Source of the DNA: Dolomedes plantarius
Lineage: Eukaryota; Arthropoda; Arachnida; Araneae; Dolomedidae
Assembly: GCA_907164885.2 (NCBI GenBank)
Contig: OU015490.1
Location: 241,932,449 to 241,996,448 of the forward strand
Length of the DNA stretch: 64,000 nucleotides
Direction of reading: 5' to 3'
In this document: positions 50,162 through 62,502 of the stretch, piece by piece
How positions within the stretch are numbered: position 1 is the stretch's first letter
Layout of the letters: every line of letters starts with the position of its first letter
Notes under the pieces: model-generated
Databases searched by the model: none
Told to the model about the DNA's origin: nothing
Seen by the model: only the letters and a program-made list of their open reading frames with translations
Position numbers and translations under genes: made by a program

Positions 50162-50673
50162 CAGACCCTGATATTTCATTAGGCCTGGTAGGCCCGGTCC
50201 TATGGGCTCCCCGAATGTTGGGGGCCCCCAAAAAATTTTAATTTTAAAAGGAAAAAAAGAAAAAAATCCAATTCAAAATTTTTTTATTTTACCTTTTTTA
50301 ATAGCAATTTTTTTTTTTTTTACATATCCTTTAAAATTTGATTGATTGATTGGTTCATCATATGTATAGTTCTATGTATAGTTCATCATATGTATGTTAT
50401 AGTGTAAATAAGGGATTAATAAGTTTTTTCTGGTTGCATTGTATTGGTGTTTTAATGATGGAAGTTAATATGTTGTATTGCTTTTTGTTATTTGATAATG
50501 TTCTAGGCCTCTACGCTTCAAATAGCCAATTCTTGGTAAAATGGTACTTTCGCAATGATTCATGATTCATTTTTTTGTGCGTCAATTTTGGAAATTTTAC
50601 GCCCACATCAGTGTTAGGGGGGCCCCCATCCCGAGTCGTGCCTATAGTCAAGAATTTTCTAAATCGGGCCCTG
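50162..50673. mobile_element. hAT MITE, 512 bp (inverted sibling of 38685-39930)
   Basis: Starts CAGACCCTGATATTTCATTA, ends AAATCGGGCCCTG; perfect 8-bp duplication CCCTTTAC (50154-50161, 50674-50681). It lacks the Helitron found in the sibling copy, thereby documenting the empty site. Confidence 0.9.
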
Positions 50674-50811
50674 CCCTTTACGCTAAAATGCAGAATTTTC
50701 CTAAAATACTTTCATTAAAAACGGCGAAACGTTCGGGAACTTTCCGGCGAACGGAAACTTTCTGGCAAAATTCCAGAAATTTTTAGAGTAATTTCATACT
50801 TTTAAATAGTA

Positions 50812-51443
50812 CAGTATAACCTCGTTTATCCGGCCCTCGTTGATCCGGATCTCCGGATAATCCGGATCAGATTTGTAGACATTCATTTTATTTAATGTTC
50901 ACTTTAGATAATAATTATTAACTATGATAGCAAGAACGTCACTATAAGGACACCAAGTATTCACTTTTTAGTTTGATTCAATGTATAGTTCCTGCATAAA
51001 TTGTACAATAAATTATGGTAATAAAATGCTTTTTGTTGAGTTTTAGGAAGCTTTTCTAGTGTCACAGGGCGAACAGTGGATTGACTCATTAGCTATAAAT
51101 AGCACCGGGAGAAAGCGTTGACCTTGATCGAATTTTTATCGTAATAAACGGAAAGTCTGCTTAGTTAAGGATTTTGTTTTGCTTATTACCCATACAGTGG
51201 CGTAGCGAAGGGGGAGGGGCAAGCGGGTCTATCATGCCCCGGGCGCCTCTCGCAGAGAATCGCCAAACGGCCCTCAACGAATTCTATATATCATATTACT
51301 ATATGTTTTTCGGGGGGAGGGGGCGCCAAAAATGTATCGTGCCCCGGGCGCCAGTTATGCTAGCTAAGCCACTGTACCCATATTACCGGGATTATCCGGA
51401 TTGCCTATGGTCCCAATTAGTCCGGATAAACGAGGTTTTTCTG
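50812..51443. mobile_element. pogo/Tigger-type MITE with nested hAT MITE
   Basis: CAGTATAACCTCGTTTATCC and GGATAAACGAGGTTTTTCTG at the ends, TA on both sides. Same family as 53580-54040. TCCGGAT repeats near both ends. Confidence 0.85.
51195..51374. mobile_element. hAT MITE, 180 bp, inside the pogo MITE
   Basis: CAGTGGCGTAGCGAAGGGGG and GCTAGCTAAGCCACTG; perfect 8-bp duplication TACCCATA. The sibling pogo MITE near 53966 has the uninterrupted site TTATTACCCATATTATCC. Confidence 0.92.
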
Positions 51444-51929
51444 TACATTTCATCATCCTCATCATATAATTTTGGGGTAGAGAAGCTTACTACATTATTA
51501 TTATACAGCAGAGATAGGTAATTAAATTTAAAAATCAACAGAAAATAGGGTACTTACGTATTATAGCTGAAACTTTGTCGCTTGGCTAGAAAACGGCAAT
51601 AAAGCGCCAATTATGCGCCTCCTTCTTGTTTCTAATATCATCCCCGCTATTCATTGCTTTTAGCTGTCGGGACTTTTTGTTAGAAGTTTCGTTTAGAGCT
51701 TTTTATTTATTTATTTTTTCGATTATGAGAAAACTACTCGTAGCTGCATACTCGTCTTCGCAACGGAAACATTCCTACCATTCATTATCTAATTTGATTA
51801 ATTTAAATTAACTTTATCAGTAAAGTGCAGTCGTTCCTCAGAGAAGTTCACCCTATAATTGAACGACAGTCATTCGACATTAAATATAAGTTTTAGATTT
51901 TTTTTTTTAAAGTTAAGAGATTTAAGGCC

Positions 51930-52212
51930 CTATTTTAACACCCACAGAGGTTGAATTTATTTTTAAAAAATCTTTCTGAGAACCTGGGACATTAACGGAA
52001 CCACAAAGCAAAATTTCAGCTTCCTCGGGCCTTCTGGTTACAAAGATAAAGTGATCTATCAGTCAGTGTTTTTAGAGGGCTTTAAACGCCTTAAATTTTG
52101 TGTTCTTAGAGAGATTTTTAAGTAAACACTTAGGGTCTTATAGGAACCACCGTGCAAAATTTCATTTACCTAGGGCTTGTGGTTATGAAGATACAGTGAT
52201 CATTCCCTCACT

Positions 52213-52254
<42 letters not shown>

Positions 52255-52912
52255 TTTTTTTTTTTTTGGGGGGGGGGATATTAAGTCTCATTTTTAACTC
52301 TCTTAAAGATTGAATTTTTTAAAAAAGATTTCTTAGTGTGAATCTAGGGCCTAAGAGCAATACTATACAAAATTTTGACTAGAAAGTATGATTCCAGAGA
52401 TGCAGTAATCTGTCATTCAGTGTTTTATTTGGGGGATCTTTATTTTCACGAAGTTTTTTTTTCAGGGGGGAGGGGATTAAGCCCCTTTTAGACCCCTTAA
52501 AATTTGTAATAAGAAAAAATTACTCTGTCTGCACTTGGGCTTTAAGAGGAACCTCCACTCAAAATTTCAGCTTCCTAGGTCTTATGGTTCCAGAAATATA
52601 GTATTTTTTTTTGGGGGGGAGATAATTTATTAATCCCCTTTTAACCCCTTTAAAATTTGTATTAAAAAATTCATTTGTGCACCCAGGGCTTAAGAAGAGC
52701 CACTATTAAAATTTTCAGCTTCCTAGGCCTCATGGTTCCAAAGATATAGTGTGTATTTTGGAGTAGGTGGGAGAGAGAATTAGGCTCCTATTAACACCCT
52801 TAAAATTCGAATTTTTAAAAAAAGATTTCTTAACGAGCATCTAGGGATTAAGAGCAACCGCTATGCAAAATTTCAGCATCCTAGACTTATGGTTCCAAAG
52901 ATTTGTGTTTCT
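51930..52912 (+). repeat. six diverged tandem units of a Helitron-type module
   Basis: Each unit (about 130-200 bp) runs through CCCTTAAAATTTG, GATTTCTTAGTG, GGGCTTAAGAG, CAAAATTTCAGCTTCCTAGG and ATGGTTCCAAAGATA. Units begin near 51920, 52075, 52285, 52475, 52630 and 52785. A single related unit lies in Helitron D at 57330-57430. A T run of about 40 (52211-52252) and a G9 run interrupt unit boundaries. Confidence 0.7.
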
Positions 52913-53447
52913 TTTAACATAATCATTTTGATTATTTTTTGTGTATGTGTTTTGTCATAAATACACAATTTTTAATTAGATCTAAAATTATTTATAATCG
53001 AAATCTTCTTCATCTGACAATTTTTAAAAAATTTTTATCATTCCATGCGTTTTCCACATTTTTGTACATTTTTTTAACGTGCTGTTTTTCAAAACGTTCT
53101 AAGCAATTTGAGGTTAGAAAATAAGTTGCCATTGAGAAATTAATCATTGGCGATCTGATATTGCGCCAAGTGCAAACAGCCGCCAAGTTTCAGCTATAAT
53201 ACGTAAGTACCGAAAAGGGTTAGGTATGCGTATAAGAATAGAACGTTTACCCCTTACGTTCAAATGCAAAAAATTCTTAAAATACACTTAACAGGGAAAG
53301 GTCTAGGTCAGTGACTCCCAACCGGTGTGCTGCAGTAGTCTAGGTGACGTGAGGTCGGCCAGGGGTGTCGCGAGATTTTTGTGGATAAAAAAAAAAAAAA
53401 TAATATCAGTACGGCCCACTAAAAATAAATATTAAGTTGAATTAATT

Positions 53448-54205
53448 ACCGCATTTTTCGGCCCATAAGGCGCACCTTTCTACATAAAAAAATTGACTTA
53501 AAATTGGGGTCTTATGGTCCGAAGGTAACATTAAAATAAAATAAATATTTTAGTATACATATTATATATATTTTATATACAGTAAAACCTCGTTTATGCG
53601 GCCTTCGTTCATCCGGATAATCCGGATCAGATTTGTAGACATTATTTTTATTTAATTTCCACATTAGATCATTTTAAAATATGATGGCAAGAACGTAACT
53701 ACAAGTACGCCAAATATTCGCTTTTTAGATTGATTCAGTGTACAATTCCTGGATAGATTCTACAATAAGTAATGGTAATAAGATGCTTTTTGTTGAGTTT
53801 AAGAAAGCTTTACTAGACTTACCAATTCTTTGTTGAAAAATGATGTGAAAAGTTATTTTTAAATTTTTTAACGTCTTGTAAACAATACTATGTAATTTTG
53901 CTACAAAACATAGTTTTTTATCGTAATAAACGGTCTGCTTAGTTAAGGATTTTGTTTTGCTTATTACCCATATTATCCGGATTTTCGATTGTCCGGATTG
54001 CCTATGGTCCCAGTTAGTCCGGATAAACGAGGTTTTACTGTAATTTTTAATACACATATTTTTTATTATATATATATATTTTATCTTTATTGAGTAAGAA
54101 ACTGAAAATATCTGTATATACCTAACAAAATACAAAATATTCTTTTCTAAAAAAATTCTCCCATAAATTTGACGTGCGTTGTAATCTTTCGAAAAATACG
54201 GTTTT
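53448..54205. mobile_element. inverted-repeat element within the hAT
   Basis: ACCGCATTTTTCGGCCCATA at one end and CGAAAAATACGGT at the other. It contains the 53580-54040 MITE. Exact ends are uncertain. Confidence 0.5.
53580..54040. mobile_element. pogo/Tigger-type MITE, 461 bp
   Basis: CAGTAAAACCTCGTTTATGC and CGGATAAACGAGGTTTTACTG-type inverse end, TA on both sides. Sibling of 50812-51443 without the hAT insertion. Confidence 0.88.
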
Positions 54206-54676
54206 CTCACGCCTAACAGATTGTGACACAAATCGATGCACTCCTTCCTGAGGATGAATTAATTACTCTCACGCCCACAACTGCTAGGCGTGCTAACAAA
54301 CATTTGTGCTCTAAGCATTAATCGCAAGTCTCCCATGAATGACAGAAAACTCTTTTCAGCGATTTTCGTTGTAGTCCTGTAGTGTAATAGTATACTGAAT
54401 CCCATAGCTATTTTAGAAACTGTATTCATATATTCTATTTTGCTGTTTGTTACTTATATCTTTCAATAAATTTTTTTTAAAAATCAGCAATAGAGTCAGT
54501 ATTTATTTGAGCTTACATTTAACATGCTCCTGATATACATTCCACTTTGATACAATAAAAAAATAAATAAATAAATAAAAAAAAAAATCAGAAAACCAAA
54601 ATTCTAACAAGGTTGTCCCGAGTTTCTAATCTCATTCAATAAGGTACCGCAAAAGTAAAAAGTTTGGGAATCTCTG

Positions 54677-56793
54677 AAATAGGTGAACAAATACTTTCTG
54701 GCAACTCTGTTTCGAAAATAAAATAAAATAATAAAAAAAAATAAAAAACATCATTTAAAAACACGTACATATTTCTACACCAGATTTCTGTAGTAGTGTA
54801 ATCTAGAGCAATTTAAGGGGAATGGTAATTGAGAAGGAGTTTTGATAAAACAATTCAAAAATTAATTAGGTTTAACACTAACGTTAGCAGTTATATCGCA
54901 CCCCGGCAAGAAAAGTGACGCAACTCAAAAATGAAGCATTTGAGAAAAATCAACTGAAGAATACTATACAGCTTGAACTGGCATTACAATAAAACTGATG
55001 CAACTGCCCTCAGGTGAACAAATTGCGAGATACAAATGTGTCGCTTTTCGTGCACGATGGGACTCTTCATACATATTTTTCAATGACATAACCTCAAAAT
55101 TGCCATTTTTTTTACTTGTGTCACTTTTCTTGCAGGGGTGCGATATATACAACATAAGTTCATATACCCTAAGTAAGCAGTTGTATTTGTTGACATAATG
55201 AGCACAGCTATCAAAGGAGTTACCAAATTTACAACTGATTTTTAAAGTCTTAGCTATAATTGCCATGATATATCAGATCTAGAAATTTAGGGAAAACCTC
55301 GTAAGATTTATAAACGTAAAATTACTCGTTGGCTAAATAACCCATATTTCTGTAAGCGTTCAAGCAGAAAAATGAAACTTTGAAAAATGTACTCGTAAAT
55401 GTATGTAACCTTGTCTAATATGGTCCGATATTAGAAAAATTAATTTTTACGTGACTACTAAAGCACTGATAGGCATATTGCTTTACTTTCGAACATACTT
55501 TAGTAAACAGCAAACTAACGACTGTCAGACTTCCATTAAACTAAAGTAAATATGAATTTCTAATCAAACAAATCTACTTAAGGTAAATGCCCCAGTCATT
55601 CAGTATTCAAGTCACAAATATTCAGAAATATCTTACCGAGTAGATGTATAAAACGTAAATGAACAATACACTGAAATATGACCGTTATATGTTTCTTTCT
55701 AGTCTCAGCTGGTTCTACTCAAGTAATCTCACTGTGGGAAAAGAGTTTTAAGATAAGGATATGACATCATTACTTATGGTATACTGTATCAATACCTTAT
55801 CTGCTTATAATGTCAGCCGTAACACATCTATCAGCATTTCAAGTAGATTAATAATCAAAACACCCTCGTTCCAGTGAAAAATTTTACCACTAGATGGCGA
55901 TACCTCTCGGCCGATGGAGAATCCAAACATCCTAGAAACGCCTTCTCTCGGGCATGAAAAGGGGGTTGTATCAATAGTGTATATTTACCCAATTCATAGT
56001 GCTGCAATGTGCTGAAATTTACGTACAGTTCTGTTTCTTACTTGATAGTAGTGCAAAAAAAAAAAAAAAACTTTTTAACTCACAAGAAAGGTACTGGTGC
56101 AGGATATATATATATATATATATATTCTTTTTTTTTATTCTTCTTCTTCTGAAGTGTTCTAGAATGACGGAAAGCCGTCTTAATCCTAAACCGGAATCAC
56201 AGAATCTGACGAACTGAAGGATTGAGTAAGAGGTGAAGGGATTGGCTCATCGAGAATTAATAATATTTATCTTAGGCAGAGCGTTATTTAGAGGGAAAAA
56301 ATATATAACTGATTATCTATTGATGGTTTTATAGCATATTGAAATTAGCTATGATCAAAACTAGCATTCTCCATTGGATCCTTTTTTTTTTATTATTTCG
56401 GTAACGGGCAAAAAACAAAAAGGGCAAATATCTTATGTATTTTTGAACATATAAATTTCAAATTACCTTTAAAAAAATTCCCAAATAATAATCTGGAATT
56501 GTAACAATTATTTACCATTTGTCAAACTGCGCTTTGATCATCGATAAAGTCACTCCTTTTCCAACACACATCAAATCAACACACTCTGTGTGGAAAAAAA
56601 AAAAAAAAATTGTTAACTATGAGTTCTCTTATAAGCGTAATCGGCCATGAAGAAAACTGAAGTATCTAATATTAATAAAACTACTATAATTTAAAAAATA
56701 GATGATATAATAAAAATGTAATATCCAGAACGACTTATGTTTTAGTAACAACAATAAGAAGGGGAACATGAGGCAATTCCTTTTATTTATGTA
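54677..56793. other. non-coding stretch
   Basis: AT-rich with short microsatellites ((TA)n at 56105-56124, A and T runs). No protein or complete repeat recognised. Confidence 0.5.
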
Positions 56794-56868
56794 CTAGCTG
56801 AAAACCCGTACTTCGCTACAGAGTACATTCAAATTAAATACAACGGTCAATGTATACAATTAACGCCA

Positions 56869-56899
<31 letters not shown>

Positions 56900-58472
56900 A
56901 TAAATACGATGATCAATGTATACAATTGATGTAAAATTAAATGTAATAGGAAATATTAAAGAATACAGTACAGTTAATATAGTACAGTTTGAGGAACATA
57001 ATATCTTTTACTGTATTTTAATATTTTTTTTTGGATAATGTCCAATCGTCTGCCGCATTAGCAAGAAATTTTTTTTTTGTCTATTTAGTTGTTATGCACG
57101 TGACGATAAATTTATTTATTGTACCAGAAAAAGAAATCACGTGATCAGCATTTAATAAATTAAATTCTAAAAATTAATCTTTAAAAATTCACCAAAAATC
57201 AGAAACTGTAGGTAAAGATTCGAAAAATTTTTACGATCTTTCTCGTGATATAAATTTTATAACCCCCAAATTATTATTTTAAATGCAAAAAAAAAGTTAC
57301 TAAAACAGCTTAAAAATTTAATTTAAAAAAATCTAAGAAGAATTTTTCAAAAATCTTTCTTAGTGCACCCCTACACTATAAGAAGAATCGCCATGCAAAA
57401 TTTCAGCTCTTTAGGTCCAGCGGTTTGGTCTGTGCGTTGTATGTCAGTCAGTCAGTCAGTGAGTCAGTCAGTTACGGAACTGTTTTATATACAGTGATTT
57501 CCGCTTATAAGAATCACGTTTATTATTACTGTTTTTGATTCTTATAAGCGGTTGATTCTTATAGCCGAAATTTAGGTTTTTGGACAGGCACACACACGCC
57601 TATATATACATGAGATAATTTACCATAAAATACTCTTTAATTTACGTTAATTATCTTTTATTAAAATTATATTTTTAATTTTAAAAATACAACTTAATTT
57701 TTAGACCTATAAGTAGATACACATGATAATAGTAAGAGAAGAAAAAATCCAATATTTGTTACAACATACCTGCTTAACAGTTTTAACATTTCAACTACAG
57801 GAAGGGAGGAAGAAAAGTTTTCTATGGAAGTTTGACGTAATGAAGTTTTCAGGAGGCTGTTTATACCTCTTTCAATACTAATAGTCTCAGACAAAGATTC
57901 ACCTTCTAGCTTACGTTTCACGATTTGATAACGTGCTGAATCTACTACTGTTACGTTTGTCTAAGTGATAGTGGACGACACTTCGCCGAAGATTTATGTG
58001 TTTCAGGGTCCAGGAAGCCGCGACCAGGATGTAGAAGGTGGGGAAAAAAAGATTCCCCCTTTTTGTTTGTCAGTGAAGAAAAGTGAAATCGGACCCGGGC
58101 GGGTAAAGATGCCCCAGATCAAGCTAATAGGACAGTGTTGTGCAAAAGCGTTTAAGGGGAAACTATTATGTAATGTCTAACAAAGAAAGGGATGAATTTT
58201 ACGACTATATTCCATCCCATCTTATCAATCTTTCTTTTAAAAAAATGAAAGAAAGAACCTCGTGCCTTTTAAGGGTTTAAGTGGCTTTTTTTGAAAAATG
58301 AAAGGAAAGCGGCGAGTGTAAACTGATTCTTAAAACCGGTGGATTGATTCTTTAAAGCGAAAATTTTAACATGGAAACAATACATTTGTTTTTGTTTTCG
58401 CGATATTGATTCTTATAAACGGTTGATTCTTATAACCACTGATCACTATAAGCGGTGGTTACTGTATATAGA
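56794..58472 (-). mobile_element. non-autonomous Helitron D, about 706 bp plus a pogo insertion
   Basis: Minus strand: 5' TCTATATA at 58472 (interrupted at TA by the pogo) continuing AAAACAGTTCCGTAACTGAC, and 3' GTAGCGAAGTACGGGTTTTC then AGCTAG ending at 56794. Host A and T flank it. A TCAGTCAG microsatellite and a short (TA)n lie inside. Confidence 0.8.
57492..58464. mobile_element. pogo/Tigger-type element, 973 bp, inside Helitron D
   Basis: CAGTGATTTCCGCTTATAAG at one end, TATAAGCGGTGGTTACTG at the other, TA on both sides. A minus-strand frame at 57921-57694 includes TSLRQTSIENFSSS, reminiscent of the tail of pogo-family transposases; most of the transposase is missing. Confidence 0.75.
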
Positions 58473-58575
58473 TGAAGGATGGTAGTATTCAAAAGGTCAT
58501 ATGATGTAAAAGAGAAAGCGTAACGGAACATAAATGCGACTGAAACATTGAAAACAGGATCTTATTAGTTTTATC

Positions 58576-58981
58576 TTAAGGCTGCTGTATACTAATCCTA
58601 CTAGATTCACTCACCTCAATGTTAACCTATGAAGAAAATGTGTCTACTATTTACAGCTACATAAATGCTTATAATCCAATAAAAATGGTATTTTCAGATA
58701 GCCTTAACTTTTCTGCACCTTGCAACAGGATTCATTTTATAAATTTCGTCCACCAAAGGAATTGATGAGCGTTTAAAACACTATATTAGATATTTTTCCC
58801 GAAAAATTTAAATTTTAAAATATTATTTGTATTTTTCTTTACGAAAAATGCCCCGAGGTGTAAAATTTCTTTCTCTATAAGAGTATAATTTGAAAAAAAA
58901 AAAAAAAAAGTCGGCATTCCTTGGACATAGGTTAACATTGAGGTGAGTGTATCCAATAGGGTTAGTACACAGCAGCCTTAA
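58576..58981 (+). mobile_element. TTAA-ended MITE, copy 4, full length (406 bp)
   Basis: TTAAGGCTGCTGTATACTAA to CACAGCAGCCTTAA. The cleanest copy of the family; the interior aligns throughout with 6425-6836. Confidence 0.85.
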
Positions 58982-59199
58982 ATATGATTAGGAATAACAG
59001 TGTATTTAGTGATGGAGCCTTCGTCCACGTTTATTTTTAATATCATTTCCTTTGAACTCTCGTTACGTCTACTTTTTTCCCATCCTATATTCTCTTTCCT
59101 CAGTTATTTTTCCGATTGATCGTAGAAGTTCTATGCAAATTGTTATTTATTATAAATGCCAGGAAGATTGGCTATGACGACATTTGTTCACAGTAAAAG

Positions 59200-59520
59200 G
59201 CGAGACTGCTGGCCATTCATATAAGGGGCAGTATGACCCCCTACAAGCCGGTCTCGTAATTTAGAACCGAGTCAAGTGACGAGACTTGACCCCGCATCTC
59301 CAGAGGTAAATTTGAAAACTCGGAGGACATTGCAGTCACGACAGATTTTAAGTGCGCCGGCCACCATTAGTGAACACGGAGGTGGATTTTGTCAGAGACC
59401 GGCATCGAACCTGCAACTCTCAGATCACTGGCTCGACGCTTTTGCCAATCGGGGGGGGGGGGGGGAACCGCGCCCCCACGCTTTTGCCAATCGGGGGGGG
59501 GGGACCGCGCCCCCCCTATG
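59200..59520 (-). mobile_element. SINE-like segment with tRNA-type promoter
   Basis: Minus strand has A-box-like TTGGCAAAAGCGTCGAGCC and B box CAGGTTCGATGCC at tRNA spacing. Upstream, GCTTTTGCCAATCGGGGG is duplicated on the plus strand around two poly-G runs. Boundaries not resolved. Confidence 0.45.
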
Positions 59521-61380
59521 CAAATTGTTGTAAGAAATCTCCGCAACTGAGGACAAGGCGCATGTATTGCATCACGTTTCCTGTAACGTCCAGAATTTGG
59601 TAGCACGATACGAAATATTTAACTTGTCGACATCAAAATTTTAAGTTCAAATTTAGAATCTAAAAAATATAAACGCATTAGATTACGTATTTAAAACCTA
59701 AATCCTCTCAAATTCAGGGTTTAAATGTTAGTGTTAATTATACTACATGTCTTATAACTGAATTCAAATATAGGTCATGTTTTATCGCAAGTGTCTGGAA
59801 ATAGTAATGAAATATTAATTGTGCTGCAAATGTGGTTAGACAGAGAAAGAGAGGAGTTAAATACTATATTAGGTCATAAGATTCGAAAATATTTTATTAT
59901 CAGACATCAAAAACAATTATATAAAAATTAAAGCTTTAGAGTTTTAATACTAAGCGTACTGATTTTGCAGTTGTTTGAAAATTTGGATGTACAAGTTGAT
60001 GAAATGAATAATACTAAATTAAATTTTTTTTTTAAATCTGTAATTAATTTATATTTGTACTTAGATCTATCACGTTTCCTAGTAATCTACCATGATCTAT
60101 CCATTTCTGATAACTTTAATAAAAATTTAATAATGTTTTGTAGAGCTGTCCACATCAAAATGCCGTATAAAAAAATTACAGCTAATTAACAGAAGATAAA
60201 TGAAATTATTACCCAAAGAAGCAGCTGCTTTGTATTACAGCGTTGAATTTGTTTGAAACGTTATAAATTGACTCAATTTGAATAAAATGTCTCAGATTTT
60301 TTCAGGTGCAGTCCTCGAGATGAAAGTTTTCTCTTATATAGTTAAGATGAGGAGAGACCCTGTTATGAAAAGCAAAAAACTTTGTTCACGTTATGTTTTA
60401 GATATTCCTGTAACCCAGTATCAAGGTGACTTGAGTGCTTAATGATTCCTACTTTAGGGTTGCACTGTGTTTTCGGCTATATTAAGTAATTGCGTTTTTT
60501 TTTATTAGTTTAGAATTTGTGTTTAATGGTTCATATGCTAAAGTTGCACTGTGTATTCTTTATATCAGGTGATTGTTTCGTGTTATTCACGTGAATTTGT
60601 TGTAATGGAGGTCTCCAGGCCTATTCGGTTTTGTCAGATGGATGTTGCAGACTGCAGATGCAACTCCCATCTTGGGGGGGAGGTGTAGGGCCTGGCGACC
60701 TCTAGTAACGTTTTTTTTTTGTGTATGAAGGAGACCCCCCGGGTCACGGTGGGGTAGAACGAGCTTGGATCGCGGAGAGTGTAGGCCGTGCTCACGGGAG
60801 ACCGGCCTTTTTGTATCCCGCATATCTCTTAATACAGTACTTTAATGTTCTTGCTAATACTTGAGCCCTGTACATAATTGTCCTATCTGTGTGTGTGTGT
60901 GTGTAATAAAGAAGAAAAATTAGAAACCGACTCGTCTTCACTAAAGAACCAATTTTCACACGGGGACCATCTGAAAGAGAAAGACGCCTTCCTCGTACAG
61001 TCCCCACACGTGAAGGGGCATTGCACACTGTAGGTAAATGTTTATCAACCTGGGTGTCGCGGCACACCACGAGAGATCGTCTGTGCCACGACAGAATGTG
61101 CGTCAAATGTGCCGAGAGGGTTTTTGACAAATAATTAAAATTGCATGGTTTTTTTAACTTTGAAATAGCATTTGTAATTACCTCGACGGTTTCAAAAAAA
61201 ATCTTTTTAAATTTAGTTTTCCCGCGTTTTTAGTTGATATTATATTTTCCCAATCGTAATTGACGTTGATTCAAATTGGCTTTCTTGAAATCAAAAGATT
61301 TGTGAAATAAGTAAGTCTTTAAATTTCTTTAATGTGACTGCATTGCCGTGAGCTAATTAAAAAAGGTTTTATTCATTTAG
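59521..61380. other. non-coding stretch with a hAT end fragment
   Basis: AT-rich. A (TG)n at 60891-60904 precedes AATAAAGAAG. At 61049-61075 CAACCTGGGTGTCGCGGCAC looks like the end of the hAT element whose transposase follows. Confidence 0.45.
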
Positions 61381-61385
61381 CCATA

Positions 61386-62030
61386 ATGGACAAATATTTA
61401 ATAAAATCTGGTGCTTCACAAACGGAAGATAAACAAAGAAAAAAAAAACGGAAGTATTAAGATAACTACATGGATTCTTCGCAATTGAAATGGAAGAGCC
61501 TCAAATATCATTCTGTGTAGTCTGCAAAAAGAAACCTGCAAATGAAGATCTCGTTCCTAGTAAACCGAAAAGACATTTGGAAATCTCGCTGCCTGGGGTC
61601 AAAGACAAACCAAGAGAATACTTTGAAAACCTGGCAGCGCAGCAAAATAAAACAGAAAATTTTTAAAACTATATATAGATGCCAGAAAAGGGATTGATTG
61701 CCAGCTATAAGGTTGCACAATTAATAACACAACGCAAAAAAGCACACACCGATGCCGAGTCCATCATTGCACCATCATTAGCTATCATTGTCGAAACAAT
61801 GCTGGGAAAGGAAGCGGCAGAGTAGGTCAAGAGAGTACCATTATCCAATGACACAATATCAAGCAGAATCGAAGATTTACCTTCAAACTTAAAAAAGGCA
61901 AATTGTCGAGCATTTCGAATCGCACGGCAATGAACTCTGCCTCAGATTGATGATTCGAAAGATATGAGTGGAAAAGCACAGCTCCTTACTTTCATTCGAT
62001 TTTTTAAAGATGAAAAATTCTTGAATAAGT
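61386..62030 (+). pseudogene. hAT transposase of the ZBED5/SCAND3 type, N-terminal part
   Basis: MDKYLIKSGASQTEDKQRKK, then across frame breaks EEPQISFCVVCKKKPANEDL, PSKPKRHLEISLPGVKDKPR, EYFENLAAQQNK, LIASYKVAQLITQRKKAHTD, IVETMLGKEAAE and VPLSNDTISSRIEDL. The C-x2-C, KPSK-RHLE and PLSNDT-RI blocks in this order define the ZBED5/SCAND3-like hAT transposases. Stops and frameshifts abound and the catalytic region is missing after 62030. Confidence 0.8.
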
Positions 62031-62502
62031 ATTAGTCCAGTCAATTTGTGCTCAAAAGGGGCCCTAGAGGGAAAATTTTTGGGGTAGTTTTGATTTCTTT
62101 CATTTTATATGTTTTTTGGGGTGCTGAATCCGAATCTGAGGTTTGTTAACAAAATTTCGTGACGCAACATTGAAGAAAATGCAAAAAAGGTAAAAATTTT
62201 CATTTTTTGGCGGTTTTTTGCTATAACTCGGAAACTATCAAATTTTCGTATATAACCCTATTGTTCAAAATGAAAGTACATAAAATTTCCTACAAATTTC
62301 ACTATTTAGGTTTTTTTCGCCGACGGACCGTTTGGACTCAAGCGCTATTTGAAAATTGGCGTATTTCGGCTGTCTCCGCAAAAACCCACTTTTTCCACTC
62401 CAAAATTCTAATTTATTATTAATGGCTGTCAATTAGTGAATTCCTCCCAGTTCTCTGCACATACCTTATTTATATCGTATATGTAGAGGTACAGGTAAGA
62501 CG
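62031..62502. other. leader of the following element, non-coding
   Basis: A change of sequence character near 62040 marks the boundary between the hAT remnant and the next element. No coding frame. Confidence 0.4.

Larger units (their letters stand above)
53309..54676. mobile_element. hAT-type element with two nested insertions
   Basis: CAGTGACTCCCAACCGGTGT and TTTGGGAATCTCTG at the ends; flanks GTCTAGGT / AAATAGGT share five of eight bases. No transposase recognised. Confidence 0.6.

Noticed and set aside
52211..52276. Poly-T followed by poly-G as a retroposon tail
   Set aside because: No flanking duplication found; it lies within the tandem array.
60587..61130. Minus-strand frames with Arg/Pro/His-rich translation
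   Set aside because: No recognisable family; GC-richer non-coding sequence is enough to explain them.
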